A stretch of DNA of 64,000 nt, from contig CM017572.1 of NCBI GenBank assembly GCA_007844125.1, positions 36,071,203 through 36,135,202 of the forward strand. The letters run 5' to 3'. Each line of letters opens with the position of its first letter. Position 1 is the first letter of the stretch. The notes beneath the pieces were generated by a model that saw only the letters and a program-made list of their open reading frames with translations, did no database searches and was not told the origin of the DNA. The translations under genes and the position numbers were made by a program. This stretch comes from Sinonovacula constricta (taxonomy: Eukaryota; Mollusca; Bivalvia; Cardiida; Solecurtidae). Shown piece by piece: positions 1-15,800 of this stretch.

Positions 1-3000
1 CTGTCTACAGTCAGTTAACATCACTCTCTATCATCAGTTACCATCACTCTCTAACATCAAGTAACATCACTGTCTAACATCAGATAACATCAATCGTTAT
101 CATCAGTTAGCATCGCATTTATCAATTAACACTAACACCAGTTAATATCACTGTCTAACACCAGTTAATATCACCGTCTAACATCAGTGAACATCACTGT
201 CTATCATCAGTTAACATTACTGTCTAACATCAGTTAACATCACTGTCTATCATCAGTTAACATCACTGTCTAACATCAGTTAACATTACTCTCTATCATC
301 AGTTAACATCACTGTCTACAGTCAGTTAACATCACTGTCTATAGTCAGTTAACATCACTGTCTACAGTCAGTTAACATCACTATCTACAGTCAGTTAATA
401 TCACTGTCTACAGTCAGTTAACATCACTGTCTACAGTCAGTTAACATCACTGTCTACAGTCAGTTAACATCACTGTCTATCATCAGTTAACATCACTGTC
501 TATCATCAGTTAACATCACTGTCAACAGTCAGTTAACATCACTGTCTATCATCAGTTAACATCACTGCCTATCATCAGTTTACATCACTGTGTAACAACA
601 GTTAACATCACTGTCTATCATCAGTTAACATCACTGTATACAGTCAGTTAACATCACTCTCTATCATCAGTTAACATCACTGTCTATCATCAGTTAACAT
701 CACTGTCTATCATCAGTTAACATCACTGTCTATCATCAGTTAACATCATTGTCTAACATCAGTTAACATCACTGTCTATCTTCAGTTAACATCACTCTCT
801 AACATCAGTTAACACCACTCTCTATCATCAGTTAACATCACTCTCTATCATCAGTTAACATCACTGTCTAACATCAGTTAACATCACTGTCTACAGTCAG
901 TTAACATCACTGTCTACAGTCAGTTAACATCACTGTCTACAGTCAGTTAACATCACTGTCTATCATCGTTTAACATCACTGTCTATCATCAGTTAACATC
1001 ACTGTCTACAGTCAGTTGACATCACTCTCTATCATCAGTTAACATCACTGTCTACAGTCAGTTAACATCACTGTCTATCATCAGTTAACATCACTGTCTA
1101 TCATCAGTTAACATCACTGTGTAACAACAGTTAACATCACTGTCTATCATCAGTTAACATCACTGTCTATCATCAGTTAACATCGCTCTCTAACATCAGT
1201 TAACATCACTGTCTATCATCAGTTAACACCACTGTCTATAGTCAGTTAACATCACTGTCTGTCATCAGTTATCATCACTCTCTAACATCAGTTAACATCA
1301 CTCTCTATCATCAGTTAACATCACTCTCTATCAGCAGTTAACATCACTGTCTATCATCAGTTAACATCACTGTTTATCATCAGTTAACATCACTGTCTAT
1401 CATCAGTTAACATCACTCTCTAACATCAGTTAACATCACTCTCTATCATCAGTTAACATCACTCTCTATCATCAGTTAACATCACTGTCTAACATCAGTT
1501 AAAATCACTGTCTACAGTCAGTTAACATCACTGTCTATCATCAGTTAACATCACTGTCTACAGTCAGTTAACATCACTGTCTATCATCAGTTAACATCAC
1601 TGTCTATCATCAGTTAACATCACTGTCTACAGTCAGTTAACATCACTCTCTATCATCAGTTAACATCACTGTCTATCATCAGTTAACATCACTGTCTATC
1701 ATCAGTTAACATCACTGTGTAACAACAGTTAACATCACTTTCTATCATCAGTTAACATCACTGTATACAGTCAGTTAACATCATTCTCTATCATCAGTTA
1801 ACATCACTGTCTATCATCAGTTAACATCACTGCCTATCATCAGTTAACATCACTGTCTATAGTCAGTTAACATCACTCTCTATCATCAGTTAACATCACT
1901 CTCTATCATCAGTTAACATCACTCTCTATCATCAGTTAACATCACTGTCTATCATCAGTTAACATCACTGTCTATCATCAGTTAACATCACTGTCTAACA
2001 TCAGTTAACATCACTGTCTATCATCAGTTAACATCACTCTCTAACATCAGTTAACACCACTCTCTATCATCAGTTAGCATCACTCTCTATCATCAGTTAA
2101 CATCACTGTCTAACATCAGTTAACATCACTGTCTAACATCAGTTCACATCACTGTCTAACATCAGTTAACAGCACTGTCTAACATCAGTTAACACCACTC
2201 TCTATCATCAGTTAACATCACTCTCTATCATCAGTTAACATCACTGTCTAACATCAGTTAACATCACTGTCTAACATCAGTTAACATCACTGCCTATCAT
2301 CAGTTAACATCACTGTCTACAGTCAGTTAACATCACTGTCTATCATCAGTTAACATCACTCTCTATCATCAGTTAACATCACTCTCTATCATCAGTTAAC
2401 ATCACTGTCTAACATCAGTTAACATCACTGTCTAACATCAGTTAACATCACTGTCTACAGTCAGTTAACATCACTCTCTATCATCAGTTAACATCACTCT
2501 CTATCATCAGTTAACATCACTGTCTACAGTCAGTTAACATCACTCTCTATCATCAGTTAACATCACTGTCTATCATCAGTTAACATCACTGTCAACAGTC
2601 AGTTAACATCACTCTCTATCATCAGTTAACATCACTCTCTAACATCAGTTAACATCACTCTCTATCATCACTTAACATCACTGTCTATCATCAGTTAACA
2701 TCACTGTCTACAGTCAGTTAACATCACTCTCTATCATCAGTTAACATCACTGTCTAACATCAGTTAACATCACTGTCTACAGTCAGTTAACATCACTGTC
2801 TATCATCAGTTAACATCACTCTCTACAGTCAGTTAACATCACTGTCTATCATCAGTTAACATCACTGTCTATCATCAGTTAACATCACTGTCTACAGTCA
2901 GTTAACATCACTCTCTATCATCAGTTAACATCACTGTCTATCATCAGTTAACATCACTGTCTATCATCAGTTAACATCACTGTCTAACATCAGTTAACAT

Positions 3001-5311
3001 CACTGTCTATCATCAGTTAACATCACTGTCTATCATCAGTTAACATCACTGTCTACAATCAGTTAACATCACTGTCTATCATCAGTTAACATCACTCTCT
3101 ACAGTCAGTTAACATCACTGTCTATCATCAGTTAACATCACTGTCTATCATCAGTTAACATCACTGTCTACAGTCAGTTAACATCACTGTCTATCATCAG
3201 TTAACATCACTGTCTATCATCAGTTAACATCACTGTCTATCATCAGTTAACATCACTGTCTATCATCAGTTAACATCACTGTCTATCATCAGTTAACATC
3301 ACTGTCTATCATCAGTTAACATCACTGTCTAACATCAGTTAACATCACTGTCTATCATCAGTTAACATCACTGTCTAACATCAGTTAACATCACTGTCTA
3401 CAGTCAGTTAACATCATTCTCTATCATCAGTTAACATCACTCTCTATCATCAGTTAACATCACTGTCTATCATCAGTTAACATCACTGTCTAACATCAGT
3501 TAACATCACTGTCTACAGTCAGTTAACATCACTGTCTATCATCAGTTAACATCACTGTCTACAGTCAGTTAACATCACGCTCTATCATCAGTTAACATCA
3601 CTCTCTATCATCAGTTAACATCACTGTCTATCATCAGTTAACATCACTGTCTATCATCAGTTAACATCACTGTCTATAGTCAGTTAACACCACTCTATAT
3701 CATCAGTTAACATCACTCTCTAACATCAGTTATCATCACTGTCTATCATCAGTTATCATCACTGTCTATCATCAGTTAACATCACTGTCTATAGTCAGTT
3801 AACATCACTGTCTATCATCAGTTAACATCACTGTATACAGTCAGTTAACATCATTCTCTATCATCAGTTAACATCACTCTCTATCATCAGTTAACATCAC
3901 TGTCTATCATCAGTTAACATCACTGTCTATAGTCAGTTAACATCACTCTATATCATCAGTTAACATCACTCTCTAACATCAGTTATCATCACTCTCTATC
4001 ATCAGTTAACATCACTGTCTATCATCAGTTAACATCACTCTCTAACATCAGTTAACATCGCTCTCTATCATCAGTTAACATCACTCTCTATCATCAGTTA
4101 ACATCACTGTCTATCATCAGTTAACATCACTCTCTAACATCAGTTAACATCACTCTCCATCATCAGTTAACATCACTGCCTATCATCAGTTAACATCACT
4201 GTCTATCACCAGTTAACATCACTGTCTACCATCAGTTAACATCACTGTCTAACATCAGTTAACATCACTGTCTAACATCAAGTAACATCACTGTCTAACA
4301 TCAGTTGACATCACTGTCTGTCTATCATCAGTTAATATCACTGTATATCATCAGTTAACATCACTGTCTATCATTAGTTAACATCACTGTCTATCATTAG
4401 TTAACATCACTGTCTAACATTAGTTAACATAACTGTATATCATCAGTTAACATCAGTGTCTAACATCAAGTAACATCACTGTCTTAGAACAGTTGACATC
4501 ACTGTCTGTATATCATCAGTTAACATCACTGTCTATCATCAGTTAACATCACTGTCATCAGTTAACATCACTGTCTAACATCAAGTAACATCACTGTCTA
4601 ACATCAGTTCACATCACTGTCTGTCTATCATCAGTTAATATCACTGTATATCATCAGTTAACATCACTATCTAACATCAGTGAACATCACTGTCTAACAT
4701 TAGTAAACATCACTGTACATCATCAGTTAACATCACTGTCTAACATCAAGTAACATCACTGTCTAACATCAGTTGACATCATTGTCTGTATATCATCAGT
4801 TAACGTCACTGTCTATCATTAGTTAACATCACTGTCTAACATCAAGTAACATCACTGTCTAACATCAGTTAACATCACTGTCTAACATTAGTTAACATCA
4901 CTGTCTATCATCAGTTAACATCACTGTCTATCATCAGTTAACATCACTGTCTAACATCAGTTAACAACACTGTCTATCATCAGTTAACATCACTGTCTAT
5001 TATCAGTTAACATCACTGTCTAACGTCAAGTAACACACTGTCTAACATTAGTTAACATCACTGTCTAACATCAGTTACCATCACTGTCTATCATCAGTTA
5101 ACATCACTGTCTATCATCAGTTAACATCACTGTCTAACGTCAAGTAACACACTGTCTAACATAAGTTAACATCACTGTCTAACATCAGTTACCATCACTG
5201 TCTATCATCAGTTAACATCACTGTCTAACATCAGTTAACATCACTGTCTAACATCAGTTAATATGACTGTCTAACATCAGTTAATATCACGTCTATCATC
5301 AGTTACCATCA
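1..5311 (+). repeat. Higher-order satellite copy M1
   Basis: First of three macro-copies of the 23-bp satellite. The diagnostic irregular stretch (ATCAATCGTTATCATCAG, then CATCGCATTTATCAATTAAC) occurs near 90-140 and recurs 5,311 bases later. The window edge happens to coincide with the point used here to define copy starts, so its true left boundary is unknown. Shared rare variants along kilobases show duplication of long blocks rather than unit-by-unit expansion. Confidence 0.85.
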
Positions 5312-8300
5312 CTGTCTACAGTCAGTTAACATCACTCTCTATCATCAGTTACCATCACTCTCTAACATCAAGTAACATCACTGTCTAACATCAGATAACA
5401 TCAATCGTTATCATCAGTTAGCATCGCATTTATCAATTAACACTAACACCAGTTAATATCACTGTCTAACACCAGTTAATATCACCGTCTAACATCAGTG
5501 AACATCACTGTCTATCATCAGTTAACATTACTGTCTAACATCAGTTAACATCACTGTCTATCATCAGTTAACATCACTGTCTAACATCAGTTAACATTAC
5601 TCTCTATCATCAGTTAACATCACTGTCTACAGTCAGTTAACATCACTGTCTATAGTCAGTTAACATCACTGTCTACAGTCAGTTAACATCACTATCTACA
5701 GTCAGTTAATATCACTGTCTACAGTCAGTTAACATCACTGTCTACAGTCAGTTAACATCACTGTCTACAGTCAGTTAACATCACTGTCTATCATCAGTTA
5801 ACATCACTGTCTATCATCAGTTAACATCACTGTCAACAGTCAGTTAACATCACTGTCTATCATCAGTTAACATCACTGCCTATCATCAGTTTACATCACT
5901 GTGTAACAACAGTTAACATCACTGTCTATCATCAGTTAACATCACTGTATACAGTCAGTTAACATCACTGTCTATCATCAGTTAACATCACTGTCTATCA
6001 TCAGTTAACATCACTGTCTATCATCAGTTAACATCACTGTCTATCATCAGTTAACATCATTGTCTAACATCAGTTAACATCACTGTCTATCTTCAGTTAA
6101 CATCACTCTCTAACATCAGTTAACACCACTCTCTATCATCAGTTAACATCACTCTCTATCATCAGTTAACATCACTGTCTAACATCAGTTAACATCACTG
6201 TCTACAGTCAGTTAACATCACTGTCTACAGTCAGTTAACATCACTGTCTACAGTCAGTTAACATCACTGTCTATCATCGTTTAACATCACTGTCTATCAT
6301 CAGTTAACATCACTGTCTACAGTCAGTTGACATCACTCTCTATCATCAGTTAACATCACTGTCTACAGTCAGTTAACATCACTGTCTATCATCAGTTAAC
6401 ATCACTGTCTATCATCAGTTAACATCACTGTGTAACAACAGTTAACATCACTGTCTATCATCAGTTAACATCACTGTCTATCATCAGTTAACATCGCTCT
6501 CTAACATCAGTTAACATCACTGTCTATCATCAGTTAACACCACTGTCTATAGTCAGTTAACATCACTGTCTGTCATCAGTTATCATCACTCTCTAACATC
6601 AGTTAACATCACTCTCTATCATCAGTTAACATCACTCTCTATCAGCAGTTAACATCACTGTCTATCATCAGTTAACATCACTGTTTATCATCAGTTAACA
6701 TCACTGTCTATCATCAGTTAACATCACTCTCTAACATCAGTTAACATCACTCTCTATCATCAGTTAACATCACTCTCTATCATCAGTTAACATCACTGTC
6801 TAACATCAGTTAAAATCACTGTCTACAGTCAGTTAACATCACTGTCTATCATCAGTTAACATCACTGTCTACAGTCAGTTAACATCACTGTCTATCATCA
6901 GTTAACATCACTGTCTATCATCAGTTAACATCACTGTCTACAGTCAGTTAACATCACTCTCTATCATCAGTTAACATCACTGTCTATCATCAGTTAACAT
7001 CACTGTCTATCATCAGTTAACATCACTGTGTAACAACAGTTAACATCACTTTCTATCATCAGTTAACATCACTGTATACAGTCAGTTAACATCATTCTCT
7101 ATCATCAGTTAACATCACTGTCTATCATCAGTTAACATCACTGCCTATCATCAGTTAACATCAATGTCTATAGTCAGTTAACATCACTCTCTATCATCAG
7201 TTAACATCACTCTCTATCATCAGTTAACATCACTCTCTATCATCAGTTAACATCACTGTCTATCATCAGTTAACATCACTGTCTATCATCAGTTAACATC
7301 ACTGTCTAACATCAGTTAACATCACTGTCTATCATCAGTTAACATCACTCTCTAACATCAGTTAACACCACTCTCTATCATCAGTTAGCATCACTCTCTA
7401 TCATCAGTTAACATCACTGTCTAACATCAGTTAACATCACTGTCTAACATCAGTTAACATCACTGTCTAACATCAGTTAACAGCACTGTCTAACATCAGT
7501 TAACACCACTCTCTATCATCAGTTAACATCACTCTCTATCATCAGTTAACATCACTGTCTAACATCAGTTAACATCACTGTCTAACATCAGTTAACATCA
7601 CTGCCTATCATCAGTTAACATCACTGTCTACAGTCAGTTAACATCACTGTCTATCATCAGTTAACATCACTCTCTATCATCAGTTAACATCACTCTCTAA
7701 CATCAGTTAACACCACTCTCTATCATCAGTTAGCATCACTCTCTATCATCAGTTAACATCACTGTCTAACATCAGTTAACATCACTGTCTAACATCAGTT
7801 AACATCACTGTCTACAGTCAGTTAACATCACTCTCTATCATCAGTTAACATCACTCTCTATCATCAGTTAACATCACTGTCTACAGTCAGTTAACATCAC
7901 TCTCTATCATCAGTTAACATCACTGTCTATCATCAGTTAACATCACTGTCAACAGTCAGTTAACATCACTCTCTATCATCAGTTAACATCACTCTCTAAC
8001 ATCAGTTAACATCACTCTCTATCATCACTTAACATCACTGTCTATCATCAGTTAACATCACTGTCTACAGTCAGTTAACATCACTCTCTATCATCAGTTA
8101 ACATCACTGTCTAACATCAGTTAACATCACTGTCTACAGTCAGTTAACATCACTGTCTATCATCAGTTAACATCACTCTCTACAGTCAGTTAACATCACT
8201 GTCTATCATCAGTTAACATCACTGTCTATCATCAGTTAACATCACTGTCTACAGTCAGTTAACATCACTCTCTATCATCAGTTAACATCACTGTCTATCA

Positions 8301-9809
8301 TCAGTTAACATCACTGTCTATCATCAGTTAACATCACTGTCTAACATCAGTTAACATCACTGTCTATCATCAGTTAACATCACTGTCTATCATCAGTTAA
8401 CATCACTGTCTATCATCAGTTAACATCACTGTCTATCATCAGTTAACATCACTCTCTACAGTCAGTTAACATCACTGTCTATCATCAGTTAACATCACTG
8501 TCTATCATCAGTTAACATCACTGTCTAACATCAGTTAACATCACTGTCTATCATCAGTTAACATCACTCTCTATCATCAGTTAACATCACTGTCTATCAT
8601 CAGTTAACATCACTGTCTATCATCAGTTAACATCACTGTCTATCATCAGTTAACATCACTGTCTATCATCAGTTAACATCACTGTCTAACATCAGTTAAC
8701 ATCACTGTCTATCATCAGTTAACATCACTGTCTAACATCAGTTAACATCACTGTCTACAGTCAGTTAACATCATTCTCTATCATCAGTTAACATCACTCT
8801 CTATCATCAGTTAACATCACTGTCTATCATCAGTTAACATCACTGTCTAACATCAGTTAACATCACTGTCTACAGTCAGTTAACATCACTGTCTATCATC
8901 AGTTAACATCACTGTCTACAGTCAGTTAACATCACGCTCTATCATCAGTTAACATCACTCTCTATCATCAGTTAACATCACTGTCTATCATCAGTTAACA
9001 TCACTGTCTATCATCAGTTGACATCACTGTCTATAGTCAGTTAACACCACTCTATATCATCAGTTAACATCACTCTCTAACATCAGTTATCATCACTGTC
9101 TATCATCAGTTATCATCACTGTCTATCATCAGTTAACATCACTGTCTATAGTCAGTTAACATCACTGTCTAACATCAAGTAACATCACTGTCTAACATCA
9201 GTTGACATCATTGTCTGTATATCATCAGTTAACGTCACTGTCTATCATTAGTTAACATCACTGTCTAACATCAAGTAACATCACTGTCTAACATCAGTTA
9301 ACATCACTGTCTAACATTAGTTAACATCACTGTCTATCATCAGTTAACATCACTGTCTAACGTCAAGTAATAGCACTGTCTAACATCAGTTAACATCACT
9401 GTCTATCATCAGTTAACATCACTGTCTATCATCAGTTAACATCACTGTCTAACATCAGTTAACAACACTGTCTATCATCAGTTAACATCACTGTCTATTA
9501 TCAGTTAACATCACTGTCTAACGTCAAGTAACACACTGTCTAACATTAGTTAACATCACTGTCTAACATCAGTTACCATCACTGTCTATCATCAGTTAAC
9601 ATCACTGTCTATCATCAGTTAACATCACTGTCTAACGTCAAGTAACACACTGTCTAACATAAGTTAACATCACTGTCTAACATCAGTTACCATCACTGTC
9701 TATCATCAGTTAACATCACTGTCTAACATCAGTTAACATCACTGTCTAACATCAGTTAATATGACTGTCTAACATCAGTTAATATCACGTCTATCATCAG
9801 TTACCATCA
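5312..9809 (+). repeat. Higher-order satellite copy M2
   Basis: Follows M1 with nearly identical order of rare unit variants, but is about 0.8 kb shorter. At about 9,165 it jumps from the sequence found at about 3,805 of M1 to that found at about 4,735 of M1, so roughly 0.93 kb is missing. Small extra blocks elsewhere make up part of the difference. Confidence 0.85.
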
Positions 9810-12800
9810 CTGTCTACAGTCAGTTAACATCACTCTCTATCATCAGTTACCATCACTCTCTAACATCAAGTAACATCACTGTCTAACATCAGATAACATC
9901 AATCGTTATCATCAGTTAGCATCGCATTTATCAATTAACACTAACACCAGTTAATATCACTGTCTAACACCAGTTAATATCACCGTCTAACATCAGTGAA
10001 CATCACTGTCTATCATCAGTTAACATTACTGTCTAACATCAGTTAACATCACTGTCTATCATCAGTTAACATCACTGTCTAACATCAGTTAACATTACTC
10101 TCTATCATCAGTTAACATCACTGTCTACAGTCAGTTAACATCACTGTCTATAGTCAGTTAACATCACTGTCTACAGTCAGTTAACATCACTATCTACAGT
10201 CAGTTAATATCACTGTCTACAGTCAGTTAACATCACTGTCTACAGTCAGTTAACATCACTGTCTACAGTCAGTTAACATCACTGTCTATCATCAGTTAAC
10301 ATCACTGTCTATCATCAGTTAACATCACTGTCAACAGTCAGTTAACATCACTGTCTATCATCAGTTAACATCACTGCCTATCATCAGTTTACATCACTGT
10401 GTAACAACAGTTAACATCACTGTCTATCATCAGTTAACATCACTGTATACAGTCAGTTAACATCACTGTCTATCATCAGTTAACATCACTGTCTATCATC
10501 AGTTAACATCACTGTCTATCATCAGTTAACATCACTGTCTATCATCAGTTAACATCATTGTCTAACATCAGTTAACATCACTGTCTATCTTCAGTTAACA
10601 TCACTCTCTAACATCAGTTAACACCACTCTCTATCATCAGTTAACATCACTCTCTATCATCAGTTAACATCACTGTCTAACATCAGTTAACATCACTGTC
10701 TACAGTCAGTTAACATCACTGTCTACAGTCAGTTAACATCACTGTCTACAGTCAGTTAACATCACTGTCTATCATCGTTTAACATCACTGTCTATCATCA
10801 GTTAACATCACTGTCTACAGTCAGTTGACATCACTCTCTATCATCAGTTAACATCACTGTCTACAGTCAGTTAACATCACTGTCTATCATCAGTTAACAT
10901 CACTGTCTATCATCAGTTAACATCACTGTGTAACAACAGTTAACATCACTGTCTATCATCAGTTAACATCACTGTCTATCATCAGTTAACATCGCTCTCT
11001 AACATCAGTTAACATCACTGTCTATCATCAGTTAACACCACTGACTATAGTCAGTTAACATCACTGTCTGTCATCAGTTATCATCACTCTCTAACATCAG
11101 TTAACATCACTCTCTATCATCAGTTAACATCACTCTCTATCAGCAGTTAACATCACTGTCTATCATCAGTTAACATCACTGTTTATCATCAGTTAACATC
11201 ACTGTCTATCATCAGTTAACATCACTCTCTAACATCAGTTAACATCACTCTCTATCATCAGTTAACATCACTCTCTATCATCAGTTAACATCACTGTCTA
11301 ACATCAGTTAAAATCACTGTCTACAGTCAGTTAACATCACTGTCTATCATCAGTTAACATCACTGTCTACAGTCAGTTAACATCACTGTCTATCATCAGT
11401 TAACATCACTGTCTATCATCAGTTAACATCACTGTCTACAGTCAGTTAACATCACTCTCTATCATCAGTTAACATCACTGTCTATCATCAGTTAACATCA
11501 CTGTCTATCATCAGTTAACATCACTGTGTAACAACAGTTAACATCACTTTCTATCATCAGTTAACATCACTGTATACAGTCAGTTAACATCATTCTCTAT
11601 CATCAGTTAACATCACTGTCTATCATCAGTTAACATCACTGCCTATCATCAGTTAACATCAATGTCTATAGTCAGTTAACATCACTCTCTATCATCAGTT
11701 AACATCACTCTCTATCATCAGTTAACATCACTCTCTATCATCAGTTAACATCACTGTCTATCATCAGTTAACATCACTGTCTATCATCAGTTAACATCAC
11801 TGTCTAACATCAGTTAACATCACTGTCTATCATCAGTTAACATCACTCTCTAACATCAGTTAACACCACTCTCTATCATCAGTTAGCATCACTCTCTATC
11901 ATCAGTTAACATCACTGTCTAACATCAGTTAACATCACTGTCTAACATCAGTTAACATCACTGTCTAACATCAGTTAACAGCACTGTCTAACATCAGTTA
12001 ACACCACTCTCTATCATCAGTTAACATCACTCTCTATCATCAGTTAACATCACTGTCTAACATCAGTTAACATCACTGTCTAACATCAGTTAACATCACT
12101 GCCTATCATCAGTTAACATCACTGTCTACAGTCAGTTAACATCACTGTCTATCATCAGTTAACATCACTCTCTATCATCAGTTAACATCACTCTCTAACA
12201 TCAGTTAACACCACTCTCTATCATCAGTTAGCATCACTCTCTATCATCAGTTAACATCACTGTCTAACATCAGTTAACATCACTGTCTAACATCAGTTAA
12301 CATCACTGTCTACAGTCAGTTAACATCACTCTCTATCATCAGTTAACATCACTCTCTATCATCAGTTAACATCACTGTCTACAGTCAGTTAACATCACTC
12401 TCTATCATCAGTTAACATCACTGTCTATCATCAGTTAACATCACTGTCAACAGTCAGTTAACATCACTCTCTATCATCAGTTAACATCACTCTCTAACAT
12501 CAGTTAACATCACTCTCTATCATCACTTAACATCACTGTCTATCATCAGTTAACATCACTGTCTACAGTCAGTTAACATCACTCTCTATCATCAGTTAAC
12601 ATCACTGTCTAACATCAGTTAACATCACTGTCTACAGTCAGTTAACATCACTGTCTATCATCAGTTAACATCACTCTCTACAGTCAGTTAACATCACTGT
12701 CTATCATCAGTTAACATCACTGTCTATCATCAGTTAACATCACTGTCTACAGTCAGTTAACATCACTCTCTATCATCAGTTAACATCACTGTCTATCATC

Positions 12801-15800
12801 AGTTAACATCACTGTCTATCATCAGTTAACATCACTGTCTAACATCAGTTAACATCACTGTCTATCATCAGTTAACATCACTGTCTATCATCAGTTAACA
12901 TCACTGTCTACAGTCAGTTAACATCACTGTCTATCATCAGTTAACATCACTCTCTACAGTCAGTTAACATCACTGTCTATCATCAGTTAACATCACTGTC
13001 TATCATCAGTTAACATCACTGTCTACAGTCAGTTAACATCACTGTCTATCATCAGTTAACATCACTCTCTATCATCAGTTAACATCACTGTCTATCATCA
13101 GTTAACATCACTGTCTATCATCAGTTAACATCACTGTCTATCATCAGTTAACATCACTGTCTATCATCAGTTAACATCACTGTCTAACATCAGTTAACAT
13201 CACTGTCTATCATCAGTTAACATCACTGTCTAACATCAGTTAACATCACTGTCTACAGTCAGTTAACATCATTCTCTATCATCAGTTAACATCACTGTCT
13301 ATCATCAGTTAACATCACTGTCTAACATCAGTTAACATCACTGTCTACAGTCAGTTAACATCACTGTCTATCATCAGTTAACATCACTGTCTACAGTCAG
13401 TTAACATCACGCTCTATCATCAGTTAACATCACTCTCTATCATCAGTTAACATCACTGTCTATCATCAGTTAACATCACTGTCTATCATCAGTTGACATC
13501 ACTGTCTATAGTCAGTTAACACCACTCTATATCATCAGTTAACATCACTCTCTAACATCAGTTATCATCACTGTCTATCATCAGTTATCATCACTGTCTA
13601 TCATCAGTTAACATCACTGTCTATAGTCAGTTAACATCACTGTCTATCATCAGTTAACATCACTGTATACAGTCAGTTAACATCATTCTCTATCATCAGT
13701 TAACATCACTCTCTATCATCAGTTAACATCACTGTCTATCATCAGTTAACATCACTGTCTATAGTCAGTTAACATCACTCTATATCATCAGTTAACATCA
13801 CTCTCTAACATCAGTTATCATCACTCTCTATCATCAGTTAACATCACTGTCTATCATCAGTTAACATCACTCTCTAACATCAGTTAACATCGCTCTCTAT
13901 CATCAGTTAACATCACTCTCTATCATCAGTTAACATCACTGTCTATCATCAGTTAACATCACTCTCTAACATCAGTTAACATCACTCTCCATCATCAGTT
14001 AACATCACTGCCTATCATCAGTTAACATCACTGTCTATCATCAGTTAACATCACTCTCCATCATCAGTTAACATCACTGCCTATCATCAGTTAACATCAC
14101 TGTCTATCATCAGTTAACATCACTGTCTATCATCAGTTAACATCACTGTCTAACATCAGTTAACATCACTGTCTATCATCAGTTAACATCACTCTCTAAC
14201 ATCAGTTAACACCACTCTCTATCATCAGTTAACACCACTCTCTATCATCACTTAACATCACTGTCTATCATCAGTTAACATCACTGTCTACAGTCAGTTA
14301 ACATCACTCTCTATCATCAGTTAACATCACTGTCTAACATCAGTTAACATCACTGTCTACAGTCAGTTAACATCACTGTCTATCATCAGTTAACATCACT
14401 CTCTACAGTCAGTTAACATCACTGTCTATCATCAGTTAACATCACTGTCTATCATCAGTTAACATCACTGTCTACAGTCAGTTAACATCACTCTCTATCA
14501 TCAGTTAACATCACTGTCTATCATCAGTTAACATCACTGTCTATCATCAGTTAACATCACTGTCTAACATCAGTTAACATCACTGTCTATCATCAGTTAA
14601 CATCACTGTCTATCATCAGTTAACATCACTGTCTATCATCAGTTAACATCACTGTCTATCATCAGTTAACATCACTCTCTACAGTCAGTTAACATCACTG
14701 TCTATCATCAGTTAACATCACTGTCTATCATCAGTTAACATCACTGTCTACAATCAGTTAACATCACTGTCTATCATCAGTTAACATCACTCTCTATCAT
14801 CAGTTAACATCACTGTCTATCATCAGTTAACATCACTGTCTATCATCAGTTAACATCACTGTCTATCATCAGTTAACATCACTGTCTATCATCAGTTAAC
14901 ATCACTGTCTAACATCAGTTAACATCACTGTCTATCATCAGTTAACATCACTGTCTAACATCAGTTAACATCACTGTCTACAGTCAGTTAACATCATTCT
15001 CTATCATCAGTTAACATCACTCTCTATCATCAGTTAACATCACTGTCTATCATCAGTTAACATCACTGTCTAACATCAGTTAACATCACTGTCTACAGTC
15101 AGTTAACATCACTGTCTATCATCAGTTAACATCACTGTCTACAGTCAGTTAACATCACGCTCTATCATCAGTTAACATCACTCTCTATCATCAGTTAACA
15201 TCACTGTCTATCATCAGTTAACATCACTGTCTATCATCAGTTGACATCACTGTCTATAGTCAGTTAACACCACTCTATATCATCAGTTAACATCACTCTC
15301 TAACATCAGTTATCATCACTGTCTATCATCAGTTATCATCACTGTCTATCATCAGTTAACATCACTGTCTATAGTCAGTTAACATCACTGTCTATCATCA
15401 GTTAACATCACTGTATACAGTCAGTTAACATCATTCTCTATCATCAGTTAACATCACTCTCTATCATCAGTTAACATCACTGTCTATCATCAGTTAACAT
15501 CACTGTCTATAGTCAGTTAACATCACTCTATATCATCAGTTAACATCACTCTCTAACATCAGTTATCATCACTCTCTATCATCAGTTAACATCACTGTCT
15601 ATCATCAGTTAACATCACTCTCTAACATCAGTTAACATCGCTCTCTATCATCAGTTAACATCACTCTCTATCATCAGTTAACATCACTGTCTATCATCAG
15701 TTAACATCACTCTCTAACATCAGTTAACATCACTCTCCATCATCAGTTAACATCACTGCCTATCATCAGTTAACATCACTGTCTATCATCAGTTAACATC

